From JANQHO01 sp965218075 (lineage in GTDB: Bacteria; Bacteroidota; Bacteroidia; Flavobacteriales; Schleiferiaceae): 64,000 nucleotides of DNA. The stretch lies in assembly GCA_965218075.1 (NCBI GenBank), contig CBDCJZ010000003.1, positions 744,001 through 808,000 of the forward strand, in the 5' to 3' direction. Under the pieces are notes generated by a model, which searched no databases, was not told where the DNA came from, and saw nothing but the letters and a program-made list of their open reading frames with translations. Positions 54,260 through 62,978 of the stretch are shown in pieces. A program made the translations under genes and the position numbers. Position 1 is the first letter of the stretch, and each line of letters starts with the position of its first letter.

Positions 54260-55932
54260 CGTCCAGTTGATGGGTAGAAAAACTCATGGAGACTCTCTCC
54301 AATTCTTCTCTCTCTATAATTAAATTCATCAGGAGTCCAATTGCTAAGACTTGCCAATACTTGCACCTCAGGTATTGAAGATTTACCATATTGAAGTTTC
54401 TTTTCAGGAAAGTAAGAATTAGAGGCTTTTACGTTAATTTTTTTTTCTAAGATGACTAAATTAGCTAAACGATTATGTTTTTTACTAAACTTTTCTTTAT
54501 TCCAACCATCATACTTATAATGCTCCCATTTTTTCGGTAAAATATGTTCAATCTGAAAATCTTTTGGAATTATCAATTTTTTCTGCTTTTCATTAGTGAT
54601 AGCAACTAGCAAACAGAAGCCTTTAATACCGCGCCCTAATTCATTAGAGAACATACTTTTTAATGTATCTTTATTTATTAATTTTTCTAAACTTTCTTTA
54701 TAAGTATCGTGGAAATTTAAGCCTTTTGATATATCTCGTACAACTTTAAATATAGGAACTTTCATAGGTACAAGACTTCTTTTTTTTAACCAAATAGCAT
54801 AACAATACCTAGTTGTATCTACTAACAAAGCCTTTAAGTTTTTTAAATTATCTTTAGTGATTTCTTTTAATGACTGATTTTCATTAAGCTCGACAATTTT
54901 GTGCATAAAAGTCATAACAGGATATTGCCACCAAGTATTTGGATGGTGTGTTAGAGCAATAATTAGATTTAAAACGGTAGTATCAGTTTCTGAATCTTTA
55001 CTAGTATCTGTGAGATATATCCAACTCATTACTAGCTTTTCCAAGGATTGCATGACTTCTTTCCAATTTTTTAAGCGTTTTCCCCCTTCTTGGTCATAAA
55101 ACTTTCTAAGCCCCATTAATGTATCAATATTACCTTCTTCACCTCGCAAAATATGCATATACTGAATAAATATGTCTTTCAATTCCAAGTTTTCTAACTT
55201 TTGAATATTTTCAACTAACTCATCCCAGCGGTCAATAAAATCTCCTTTCTTTTCACCAGAATGCTTATAAAGCTTAGACTTAAAGATATCAGCATCGTTT
55301 AAATCCATACCCCTGTTATTGATAGTTTCAAAAATAGTTAGTGCATTTTCAACGTCTTTACACTCTATTGGCAGCAAAACAACATTGTGTATTACTTTTT
55401 CTATTAATTCCTCTAATTCCAAATCCTTTTCTACGTTTTCTTTTATCAATTTATAATTTTTAGAGTAAGAACTCCTGGTTTCAACATTAAGACCCTTTAT
55501 TAATACTTCTTCTAGTTTTTTGTGTTCATTTTCCCCAAAAACCTTATGTGTAATACGAATCTTTTTATCATCTAAGATCTCATCAGTTTTTCGATTTCTC
55601 ACATACAACATTCTCTTTAGGAGGGTATATGTTCGACAACAGTCGAATAAAGCCCTTATTAAAAGACTTAGGGTTATTAAACGTTGTTGGCCATCAACAA
55701 CGTGTCTTTCGCCCCCATGTGGGTATACAACAACATTACCTAAAAAATACGGTGAAGAAGTATCACCTTTAGCATATTCACGTAAGTCTTCCCAGAGTTT
55801 ATTACATTCCTCTTCTTTCCATGAATAAGGCCTTTGGTAATCAGGAATTACATACTCATAATTCATCAAAAAAGTCCTAATGTCCTCAGGTTTAGCATTA
55901 AGTGCACTAATACTGTCTGTACTGTCTGGCAT
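54256..55932 (-). CDS. DUF262/DUF1524 protein, GmrSD-like putative defence nuclease
   Basis: The 558-residue protein has an N-terminal DUF262 (ParB/Srx-like) domain with IPDYQRPYSWKEEE (residues 29-42) and the nucleotide-hydrolysis motif VVDGQQRLITL (77-87). A long helical middle follows. The C-terminal DUF1524 is His-Me/HNH-like, with IEHILPKKW near 461 (H about 463) and NRLANLVILEKKIN then NSYFPEKKLQYGKS. The same pair of domains makes up the GmrS and GmrD subunits of type IV restriction enzymes against modified phage DNA; single-chain versions are common in defence islands. Both active-site motifs look intact. It lies in an accessory region with no neighbouring methylase. The target is unknown. 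Confidence 0.85.
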   Translation of the reverse strand: MPDSTDSISALNAKPEDIRTFLMNYEYVIPDYQRPYSWKEEECNKLWEDLREYAKGDTSSPYFLGNVVVYPHGGERHVVDGQQRLITLSLLIRALFDCCRTYTLLKRMLYVRNRKTDEILDDKKIRITHKVFGENEHKKLEEVLIKGLNVETRSSYSKNYKLIKENVEKDLELEELIEKVIHNVVLLPIECKDVENALTIFETINNRGMDLNDADIFKSKLYKHSGEKKGDFIDRWDELVENIQKLENLELKDIFIQYMHILRGEEGNIDTLMGLRKFYDQEGGKRLKNWKEVMQSLEKLVMSWIYLTDTSKDSETDTTVLNLIIALTHHPNTWWQYPVMTFMHKIVELNENQSLKEITKDNLKNLKALLVDTTRYCYAIWLKKRSLVPMKVPIFKVVRDISKGLNFHDTYKESLEKLINKDTLKSMFSNELGRGIKGFCLLVAITNEKQKKLIIPKDFQIEHILPKKWEHYKYDGWNKEKFSKKHNRLANLVILEKKINVKASNSYFPEKKLQYGKSSIPEVQVLASLSNWTPDEFNYRERRIGESLHEFFYPSTGR

Positions 55933-56282
55933 AATGAATGAGTATTTAATTCTATTTATGTTTTGAAATCTATAATCAACTTGGTTCGATTTTACCCTTT
56001 TTTGGTTCAGGTATTGTTCGAGACGTAAAGTTATTGAAAAAATTTAATATTTAGAAAGTTTAAATAATTTTAGTTTTGGATTGCAAATGTCTTTTAGCCA
56101 AAGGTAGTTTTGAATTATTTTAAGAAGTAAGAGGATATTTGTTGAGAATTTTTTGGGAAGGGTAGATTCAATCACTTACTCATTGTTGAAAAACTTTAGA
56201 AACTATCTCCTGAATTAATCATGAGCCAAATTTAAATAGGACAGTTGTATATTTACAACCTTAAATTTTAAAGAGTTTTTCA
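55933..56282. other. intergenic region between divergent genes
   Basis: This AT-rich stretch of 350 bases has no gene. It holds dispersed repeat copy C (56181-56207) and a perfect inverted repeat GTTGTA-TATT-TACAAC at 56244-56259, 24 bases before the foldase start, which could be an operator or part of the leader. Confidence 0.5.
56181..56207 (-). repeat. dispersed repeat, copy C (inverted)
   Basis: The minus strand reads TTTCTAAAGTTTTTCAACA, identical over 19 bases to copy A at 5354-5380. It lies about 75 bases before the foldase gene start. Confidence 0.55.
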
Positions 56283-58475
56283 ATGGCTACTTTAGAACGT
56301 ATCCGTCAACGCTCAGGTCTTTTGATAATTATGGTTGGGTTGGCAATGTTAGCCTTTATTCTGACTGATTTTTTGTCCTCCGGCAACTTTATCTTCAACA
56401 GTAATGCTCGTATAATCGGTAAGGTAAATGGCAGAGCAATAGACATTAAGGATTTTTCAACTAGGATAGATGACCGTTTAAAGACTATTCGCCAGCAAAA
56501 CCCCGAGCAAGCTGAGAATATCTCTCAAAAACAGCTGGCAGATGTTATTTGGAATGAGCTGTTAAGGGAAAAAATACTAGGTAAACAGCATAAAAAACTA
56601 GGGTTTCAGATTACCCCTCCTGAATTGTATGATAAGATTAAGCAAAATCCCAGCATTCAAGAAGCTCCAAGCTTTAAAGATCAGGTTACTGGAAGTTTCA
56701 GTGAAGGTCTCTTTCAACAATATTTAGACAACCTTAGATATGATAAAGATGTCGATCAACAAGCAGCAGAATATTGGAACCAATGGGTAAATTTTGAAAA
56801 TGCTATCAAGGATGAAGCGCTTAACCAGAAATATAATAAGGCAGTCCAAAAGGGGTTGTACATACCTACTGCTTATGCTAAAGAGGAATACATACGTAAT
56901 AATACCCATATCGGCTTTAATTATCTGGTGCTGCAATACAATACTATAGCTGATTCTACAATCGAAGTTAGCGAAGATGAACTCAAAGACTACTACAAGG
57001 AGAACAAAGAAGACTACAAAACCAAAGAGACCAGAGATATTGAATATGTAAACTTTCCGATCAACCCTTCTGATCAGGATTTGGAGGACATAAAAAATGG
57101 GCTTAGTGTTTATCTAAATCCAGAAGTGGTTTTCAACCAAGTGGAAAGTAAAAACGACACTTTTCCTTCTTTTGCTAATACTAAAGATGATTCTGCTTAT
57201 GCGATTACTCGCTCCGACCTTCCGGTGAAAGCCAATTACTATAAGAAGGGTTCCGATCTATCTGCTGAGTTGGATTCTATTCTTTTTGAAAAAGAAGTAG
57301 GTTATATTCATGGACCGTATGAAGAAAATGATTACTTTAAGCTGACCAAGATTTCTGATATCAAAAATATTCCTGATTCAGCTAACTCCCGTCACATTCT
57401 TATTTCTTTTCAAGGAGCTAATACGGGTCAAAACTCGGCTACTAGGACACCACAAGAAGCACGCGCCTTAGCTGATAGTCTGCTAAGTGTAGTAAGGAAT
57501 GATACTTCTAAGTTTGCTGAACTAGCCAAAGACAACTCTGATGACCCTGGTTCAGGCTCTAAAGGTGGAAAATTAGGTTGGTTTGATGACAAAACCATGG
57601 TAGAATCCTTTTCGCGTTTTTCTTTTACTCATAAAGTAGGGAACATCGGTTTGGTATATACGAACTTTGGTTTTCACATTATTGAAATCCTCGATCAAAA
57701 AGGAGCTAACAAAGGACTTAAGCTGGTAAATATTGTCCGTGAAATCAACCCCAGCGATGAAACTTTTGAACGTATTTACAACGAAGCCAGTCAGTTTGCC
57801 TCACAGATAAACAATATTGAGGAGTTTAGCTCATTGGCCGAAGAGAAGGGTTATACTCCAAGACCCGTTACTAACCTGGCTCCATTTGATGAGGCTATTT
57901 CCGGTTTGGGTCAAAACAGAGAAATTATTCGATGGGTTCACAATAAAGAAACAAAATTGGGAGATATTCAACTGCTTAACAATAATAACGCTTCATCAGT
58001 AGTAGTAATAATAACCGCTTCCAAAAATGAAGGCTATGCAGATATTGAAGATGTTGAAGATCAGATAAAGCCCAAGGTAATTCGTAAAAAGAAAGCAGCA
58101 ATGCTGTCTGAAAAAATGAGAAAGGCTATAGAAGATAAAAATGACCTCAATGTTATAGCGTCAGAACTAAGCGTAAATGTTAAGAGCCATAATACTAATT
58201 TTAACAATCTGGTAATTCCTGACGTGGGTAGAGAGCCAAAAGTTGTGGGGGTAATAAGCTCCTTAGAACCAAATGTACTTTCGAGGCCTATAGAAGGAGA
58301 AAGGGGAATATATATCATTCAGGTGACCACCAGAGATAAAGCAGCTAAATTACAGGAATACAGCCAAGAACAAGAGAAATTGATCAATTCTATAAGGCCA
58401 ACTGTTTCTTCGGTTCTTTTTTCAACGTTGAAAGATCAATCAAACATTGTAGATAGAAGAGCTATATTCTATTAG
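56283..58475 (+). CDS. periplasmic peptidyl-prolyl isomerase, PpiD/SurA-like
   Basis: The 730-residue protein has an N-terminal cytoplasmic stub, one transmembrane anchor (SGLLIIMVGLAMLAFILTDFL, about 12-32) and a SurA_N-type helical chaperone region (to about 250). A parvulin domain at about residues 368-469 shows SRHILISF, SDDPGSGSKGGKLGWF and NFGFHIIEI. Another long region ends in a beta/helical tail. This is the PpiD layout. It assists folding of exported proteins at the outer face of the inner membrane. It is a single-gene unit divergent from the DUF262 gene; its convergent neighbour is rodA. Confidence 0.9.
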   Translation: MATLERIRQRSGLLIIMVGLAMLAFILTDFLSSGNFIFNSNARIIGKVNGRAIDIKDFSTRIDDRLKTIRQQNPEQAENISQKQLADVIWNELLREKILGKQHKKLGFQITPPELYDKIKQNPSIQEAPSFKDQVTGSFSEGLFQQYLDNLRYDKDVDQQAAEYWNQWVNFENAIKDEALNQKYNKAVQKGLYIPTAYAKEEYIRNNTHIGFNYLVLQYNTIADSTIEVSEDELKDYYKENKEDYKTKETRDIEYVNFPINPSDQDLEDIKNGLSVYLNPEVVFNQVESKNDTFPSFANTKDDSAYAITRSDLPVKANYYKKGSDLSAELDSILFEKEVGYIHGPYEENDYFKLTKISDIKNIPDSANSRHILISFQGANTGQNSATRTPQEARALADSLLSVVRNDTSKFAELAKDNSDDPGSGSKGGKLGWFDDKTMVESFSRFSFTHKVGNIGLVYTNFGFHIIEILDQKGANKGLKLVNIVREINPSDETFERIYNEASQFASQINNIEEFSSLAEEKGYTPRPVTNLAPFDEAISGLGQNREIIRWVHNKETKLGDIQLLNNNNASSVVVIITASKNEGYADIEDVEDQIKPKVIRKKKAAMLSEKMRKAIEDKNDLNVIASELSVNVKSHNTNFNNLVIPDVGREPKVVGVISSLEPNVLSRPIEGERGIYIIQVTTRDKAAKLQEYSQEQEKLINSIRPTVSSVLFSTLKDQSNIVDRRAIFY

Positions 58476-58532
58476 GGAATAAAATACTCTTTCTTTAATG
58501 ACACAATAGTTCCAAGGGTAAACAAGAGTTAT

Positions 58533-59792
58533 TCATAGCACCTGCATGCGGTAAGAATCCAGCTTAATGAAGATGAAAAGTAATATAGTGAACCCCCATA
58601 ACGAAGACCCACCATAACTGAAGAAAGGCAGAGGAATACCAATTATTGGAGCCAGACCAATAGTCATAGCGATATTAATGGCAAAATGGAAAAATAAGAT
58701 AGATACTACGCAATAACCGTAAACCCGACTAAAAGCAGATTTTTGCCGTTCAGCCAATTGCACTAGACGAAAAAAGAGTAACGTAAATAGCACAATAACT
58801 ACTGAGCTACCTACAAAGCCCCATTCTTCAGCCACTGTACAAAAAATAAAATCTGTACTCTGTTCCGGAATAAAATCAAATCTCGTTTGGGTCCCACTTA
58901 AGTAACCCTTGCCCATAAATCCCCCAGATCCAATACCAATTAAAGATTGATTGATATTATAACCTATTCCTTTTGGATCGTCCTCTTTACCTAAAAGAAT
59001 ATTGATCCGATTGCGATGATGCTTTTCCAATACATTATAAAAAGTATAATCCACACTTTGAATTAATATAATTATTGCCACCAGAAGGCCTAAAATGTTC
59101 CAATAAAACTTCTTTATCTTATAAGTTAATAAAATGATCAGTGCTGCAACGGAGCTTAGTATAATAATTAAGTCGAGTTTATCTACCCATAAGCTCAAAA
59201 TAAAAAGTACAACTAAACCAAAACCAGAAAAGATATAGCTACCCGGTAACCCTTCACGGAATAGCACCAGCGATAAGGAAGTATAAACCAGAGCCGAACC
59301 AAAATCCGGTTGGAGTATAATAATCGAAGAAGGAAGAAAGATGAGGAAGAATGCCGTAAGCTTAGTCCACCGTTTCTTAAGGGAAATATTTCTAATACTC
59401 AGATACTTGGCTAGTGCTAAAGCAGTAGCAAATTTGGCAAACTCTGAAAATTGAATACTGAAATTTTCAAAAGCAAACCACGAGCGAGCCCCCGATATTT
59501 TTTGACCAAAAAGCAGTATAGCTATAAGGGAAATTATACTTAAGACGTATATCAAATAAGATAGGGTTTCAAAAAGGCTGCCGTCAATAAACAAGATAAT
59601 TACTATGAGAGCGATAGCACCGAGTATCCATAGCATTTGCTTACCAAATTGCTGACTGGTGTCTAATATACTATTGACTTCCTCATCATAAACTGCAGCG
59701 TAAATATTGGCCCACCCCAATAGTACGAGCAAAATATACAAGAAAATGGTAGCCCAATCCAAGTTTTCAAATATGCTGTTGCTACTTCTCAT
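58533..59792 (-). CDS. rodA: rod-shape SEDS peptidoglycan glycosyltransferase RodA
   Basis: The 419-residue polytopic protein has about ten helices and the SEDS signatures: GARSWFAFENFSIQFSEFAK near residue 110, LQPDFGSALVYT near 160, a periplasmic loop with IGYNINQSLIGIGSGGFMGKGYLSGTQT near 275, IPEQSTDFIFCTVAEEWG near 308, and GIPLPFFSYGGSSLWGFTILLF near 387. It polymerises lipid II during elongation together with PBP2, encoded 20 bases upstream. It is the last gene of the mreBCD-mrdA-rodA operon. Confidence 0.95.
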   Translation of the reverse strand: MRSSNSIFENLDWATIFLYILLVLLGWANIYAAVYDEEVNSILDTSQQFGKQMLWILGAIALIVIILFIDGSLFETLSYLIYVLSIISLIAILLFGQKISGARSWFAFENFSIQFSEFAKFATALALAKYLSIRNISLKKRWTKLTAFFLIFLPSSIIILQPDFGSALVYTSLSLVLFREGLPGSYIFSGFGLVVLFILSLWVDKLDLIIILSSVAALIILLTYKIKKFYWNILGLLVAIIILIQSVDYTFYNVLEKHHRNRINILLGKEDDPKGIGYNINQSLIGIGSGGFMGKGYLSGTQTRFDFIPEQSTDFIFCTVAEEWGFVGSSVVIVLFTLLFFRLVQLAERQKSAFSRVYGYCVVSILFFHFAINIAMTIGLAPIIGIPLPFFSYGGSSLWGFTILLFIFIKLDSYRMQVL

Positions 59793-59812
59793 TCATTATC
59801 AGCCGTCTTTTT

Positions 59813-61639
59813 TTACATTTTTCTTAACAGTTGCTTTTCATATTCCTTCCGTAAACTGCCTTGTAGCATTCTATTTTCCATTTTCTTGCGGCTGATTTTT
59901 CCCGTAAGGTACTTTTCTATCATAAGGCTACTTATGGGAGCAGCCCAACGGCTACCCCAATAACCGTTTTCTACTATAGTAGCGATGGCAATTTTGGGTT
60001 TATCAAGCGGAGCAAAGGCAATAAAAATAGAATGGTCTTGTCCATGAGAGTTTTCTACTGTTCCAGTTTTACCGGCCATAGGGATACTATCATGCTTACT
60101 CCAGCGGGCCGTGCCCTTTTCAAATACATCAAACATTCCTTCTATAATTTTCTCAAAATGAACACTGTCGATGGTAGTGTACTTGGGCTCAATGTATTTT
60201 TCGTCTTTCAACCCGTCGTCTTCGATTTTCTTAACGATATGTGGAGTATAATAATAACCTCGATTGGCTATTATAGCTGCAACGTTAGCTAGTTGAATGG
60301 GGGTTACTAGCAACTCCCCCTGACCGACACCTAGAGAAATAACGCTTACGGCTTTCCAGTTCCTATAACCAAAAGAATTATCATAATAACTGGCATCTGG
60401 CACGAGGCCTTTACGCCCGATAGCTAAGTCATTATTGAGAAATTGACCTAAGCCAAAACTCTTAACGTGAAGATTCCACACGTTCATCCCTTTCTGAGCA
60501 GTGGAATATTTTTCAATTATCGATTTAAATACATTGCAATAAAAGTTGTTACAGGATTTACTAATGCTGGTTCTCAAAGAAACGGGATAATTAGTTCCAC
60601 AGTGACAAGCCACGTGTAATTTTCTATAGTGAAAGCCATTATAGCAGGTGTAGGTAGTATTTTCAGTTAGGGTTCCCTCCTGTAAACCTATTAAAGCATT
60701 AATCATTTTAAAAGGAGAACCAGGCGAGTATTCTGCCAAAAGGCTTCGGTCATATAGGGGTTTGCCGATGGTGTCGGTGTAGAGCTTGTTGTAATTGTAC
60801 AAGCGCTTACTACCTACCATCAGCTTGGGATTATAAGTAGGGCTAGTTATCAGAGAAAGTATTTCACCGCTGGATGGCTCCATGGCCACAATGCTGCCTC
60901 TTTTATCGCTCATTAAAGCTTCACCATATTGTTGCAAGTCAATATTAATACTGGAAGTAATGCTACTACCTGGTTTCGATAAAATATCGTAGCCACCATG
61001 CTGATAAGGGGCCTTAACTTGGCCATGAACATCAATCATCTTATATTGAACTCCGAACTTGCCTCGCAAGAATTCTTCGTGAGATTTTTCAATACCAGTT
61101 ATGCCAATTAAATCACCTTTCTCATAACGGGGATTATTTTTAAGGAAAATGTCCGAGACTTCGCCAATATACCCCGTAACATTAGCAGCTGAATTATATT
61201 GGTAGCTACGCAATATCTTTTTCTGAGGATAAAAGCCGGCAAACAAGTGAAGTTTTTCCCAAAAACCGGCAAATTTCTCCCTGCTAATCTGTTTGAGAAA
61301 AATAGAGGACTTAATACGAGAATAGTCCTTGGCTTTGATCATCCGACTTTTAAAGTCTTCGGCCGAAATGTCGATCAAGTTGCAAAATTTAATTGTGTCA
61401 ATATCTTTTACCAGTCTTGGAACTACCATCAGGTCATAAGTTGGTTCATTGCCTACCAGTAGCTTTCCATTTCGGTCAAAGATAAAACCGCGTCCGGGGT
61501 ATACCTTTTTTTTACGGATTATATTATTTTCAGCAGATAGTTTGTATTCGTTTTTTATTACCTGAATATGAAACAAGCGAGCAATAAAAATCAAGGCAAT
61601 AGAAACAAAGAAAAAGTAAAACAAATACCTCCTATTCAT
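59813..61639 (-). CDS. mrdA: penicillin-binding protein 2 (elongasome transpeptidase)
   Basis: The 608-residue protein has an N-terminal membrane anchor (about 5-22), a PBP dimer domain with GFIFDRNGKLLVGNEPTYDL near residue 51, and a transpeptidase domain. The domain's active-site serine is S308 in SPGSPFK (S-x-x-K as SPFK), followed by SKSCNN near 366 and AGKTGTVEN near 538. The usual GSTFK is replaced by GSPFK, a minor change that keeps Ser and Lys. It cross-links peptidoglycan with RodA. It lies four bases after mreD and 20 bases before rodA. Confidence 0.95.
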   Translation of the reverse strand: MNRRYLFYFFFVSIALIFIARLFHIQVIKNEYKLSAENNIIRKKKVYPGRGFIFDRNGKLLVGNEPTYDLMVVPRLVKDIDTIKFCNLIDISAEDFKSRMIKAKDYSRIKSSIFLKQISREKFAGFWEKLHLFAGFYPQKKILRSYQYNSAANVTGYIGEVSDIFLKNNPRYEKGDLIGITGIEKSHEEFLRGKFGVQYKMIDVHGQVKAPYQHGGYDILSKPGSSITSSINIDLQQYGEALMSDKRGSIVAMEPSSGEILSLITSPTYNPKLMVGSKRLYNYNKLYTDTIGKPLYDRSLLAEYSPGSPFKMINALIGLQEGTLTENTTYTCYNGFHYRKLHVACHCGTNYPVSLRTSISKSCNNFYCNVFKSIIEKYSTAQKGMNVWNLHVKSFGLGQFLNNDLAIGRKGLVPDASYYDNSFGYRNWKAVSVISLGVGQGELLVTPIQLANVAAIIANRGYYYTPHIVKKIEDDGLKDEKYIEPKYTTIDSVHFEKIIEGMFDVFEKGTARWSKHDSIPMAGKTGTVENSHGQDHSIFIAFAPLDKPKIAIATIVENGYWGSRWAAPISSLMIEKYLTGKISRKKMENRMLQGSLRKEYEKQLLRKM

Positions 61640-61643
61640 TTTG

Positions 61644-62153
61644 CTAAGCTCCTCTTCGGAAATTCCAAAATTGATATATCAACACAAAAAAAAGAGTAAA
61701 TAAGCTGCTATATATCGTTCTAATTAAAACTAATCCAATATCCCTCCAATCAAAAGTCTCAAGGATAAACATAGAGAAGTGATGAATAAAAATTCCTGCC
61801 GAAGCGTAAAATAGGAAGACCGTAAAACTGAGGTTTTTTACTCTTATGTCCTTTATATCCGTATCCGTTCTATGTCTGTAGCCGGCAATTTTTAAAAGAG
61901 AAATTCTCAGATAAGCAAGTACGGTAGTAGCTGCCGCATGAATGCCCCCACTATTCTCAAAAACATCAATACATAAGCCCAAAATAAAGCCAATGACGAG
62001 GATTGAGCCACGATAAATCGAAACAGGGAGGTAGAGCAAGAAGATAATGTAAAGATAGGGGTTCATATAACCTAGAAAAAAAATATGATTGAATAGCAAC
62101 ACCTGTAATAATACTACTGCTATAAATCTGGATATGTGAGATAATATTATCAA
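61644..62153 (-). CDS. mreD: rod-shape-determining protein MreD
   Basis: The 169-residue membrane protein has about five hydrophobic helices, with NPYLYIIFLLYLPVSIYRGSILVIGFILGLCIDVFENSGGIHAAATTVLAYLR-like order typical of Bacteroidota MreD (its helices lie at about residues 6-28, 32-50, 52-75, 105-128 and 135-160). Sequence is poorly conserved in this family, so the position between mreC (three bases upstream) and mrdA (four bases downstream) carries much of the call. It is a membrane part of the elongasome. Confidence 0.88.
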   Translation of the reverse strand: MIILSHISRFIAVVLLQVLLFNHIFFLGYMNPYLYIIFLLYLPVSIYRGSILVIGFILGLCIDVFENSGGIHAAATTVLAYLRISLLKIAGYRHRTDTDIKDIRVKNLSFTVFLFYASAGIFIHHFSMFILETFDWRDIGLVLIRTIYSSLFTLFFVLIYQFWNFRRGA

Positions 62154-62156
62154 AGA

Positions 62157-62978
62157 TTAGTTTGTTGAATTATTTTCCAAATCTTTTCGTTCTGATTTCA
62201 TTTTATCAGTAACTACGTAAACTTTTCCCAAGGAAGAAAAATCCGTAGCCAGCTTAACATCTACTTCATAGAAGCTTTTATCTGATTGCAAGCGGAAAGT
62301 GTCTACTGTTCCTAATAATGTTCCCATCGGGAAAATCAAGGAACGAGTATCGGTTTCTATAGTATCTCCTTTACTTATTTCTGCATATGACGGTATATCA
62401 GAAAGTTTGATAAAACGGTAACTCTCACCAGGCCAATTGAGAGGGCCAAAATACCTTTCCTTTTTAAATTTACCGCTCATCCATAAAGAAGAATTGATTA
62501 GAGGAATTACAGTAGCAAAATTCTCGCTGACACTCTTAATTATACCAACTGCTCCAGCAGGGCCAGTCACTCCCATTTCTGGTTTTACACCATGTTTACT
62601 ACCGCGGTTAATAGTAATATAATTTCTGTGTTTTAAGTAACTGCTATTTAATACATTAGCTTCGATGTAAGAGTAGAGGGGGATATGAATTGTATTGCGT
62701 TGTCGGTTTTGGGCAATGACGTAATGGAAATTTTTTAAAAGAGATCGCAGTTGAGCATTTTCTTTAGCCAGCTGGTCATTCTGATTTTTCAAATCTAAAT
62801 AGCTGAAAAGTTTGTGGTAGCTCTCCAGGATATTTCCGCTCAGCCAATTGGATGAGTCAATAAGAACAGCACGCTGGTAGCTGTGCGAATTTATGATCCA
62901 AAATAAAGCCATGCCTTCCAGTATAAGAAACAAGATAAATACCTGTTTCTGTATTAGAAATGAGGTTAAGCGTGGCAT
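62157..62978 (-). CDS. mreC: rod-shape-determining protein MreC
   Basis: The 273-residue protein has a single N-terminal membrane helix (QVFILFLILEGMALFWII), a coiled-coil segment (LDLKNQNDQLAKENAQLRSL, about 57-76) and a periplasmic double beta-barrel (NRGSKHGVKPEMGVTGPAGAVGIIK near 129 and GTLLGTVDTFRL near 219). It organises PBP2 and RodA with MreB. Its ATG shares one base with the mreB stop. The length is at the short end but normal for Bacteroidota. Confidence 0.92.
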   Translation of the reverse strand: MPRLTSFLIQKQVFILFLILEGMALFWIINSHSYQRAVLIDSSNWLSGNILESYHKLFSYLDLKNQNDQLAKENAQLRSLLKNFHYVIAQNRQRNTIHIPLYSYIEANVLNSSYLKHRNYITINRGSKHGVKPEMGVTGPAGAVGIIKSVSENFATVIPLINSSLWMSGKFKKERYFGPLNWPGESYRFIKLSDIPSYAEISKGDTIETDTRSLIFPMGTLLGTVDTFRLQSDKSFYEVDVKLATDFSSLGKVYVVTDKMKSERKDLENNSTN

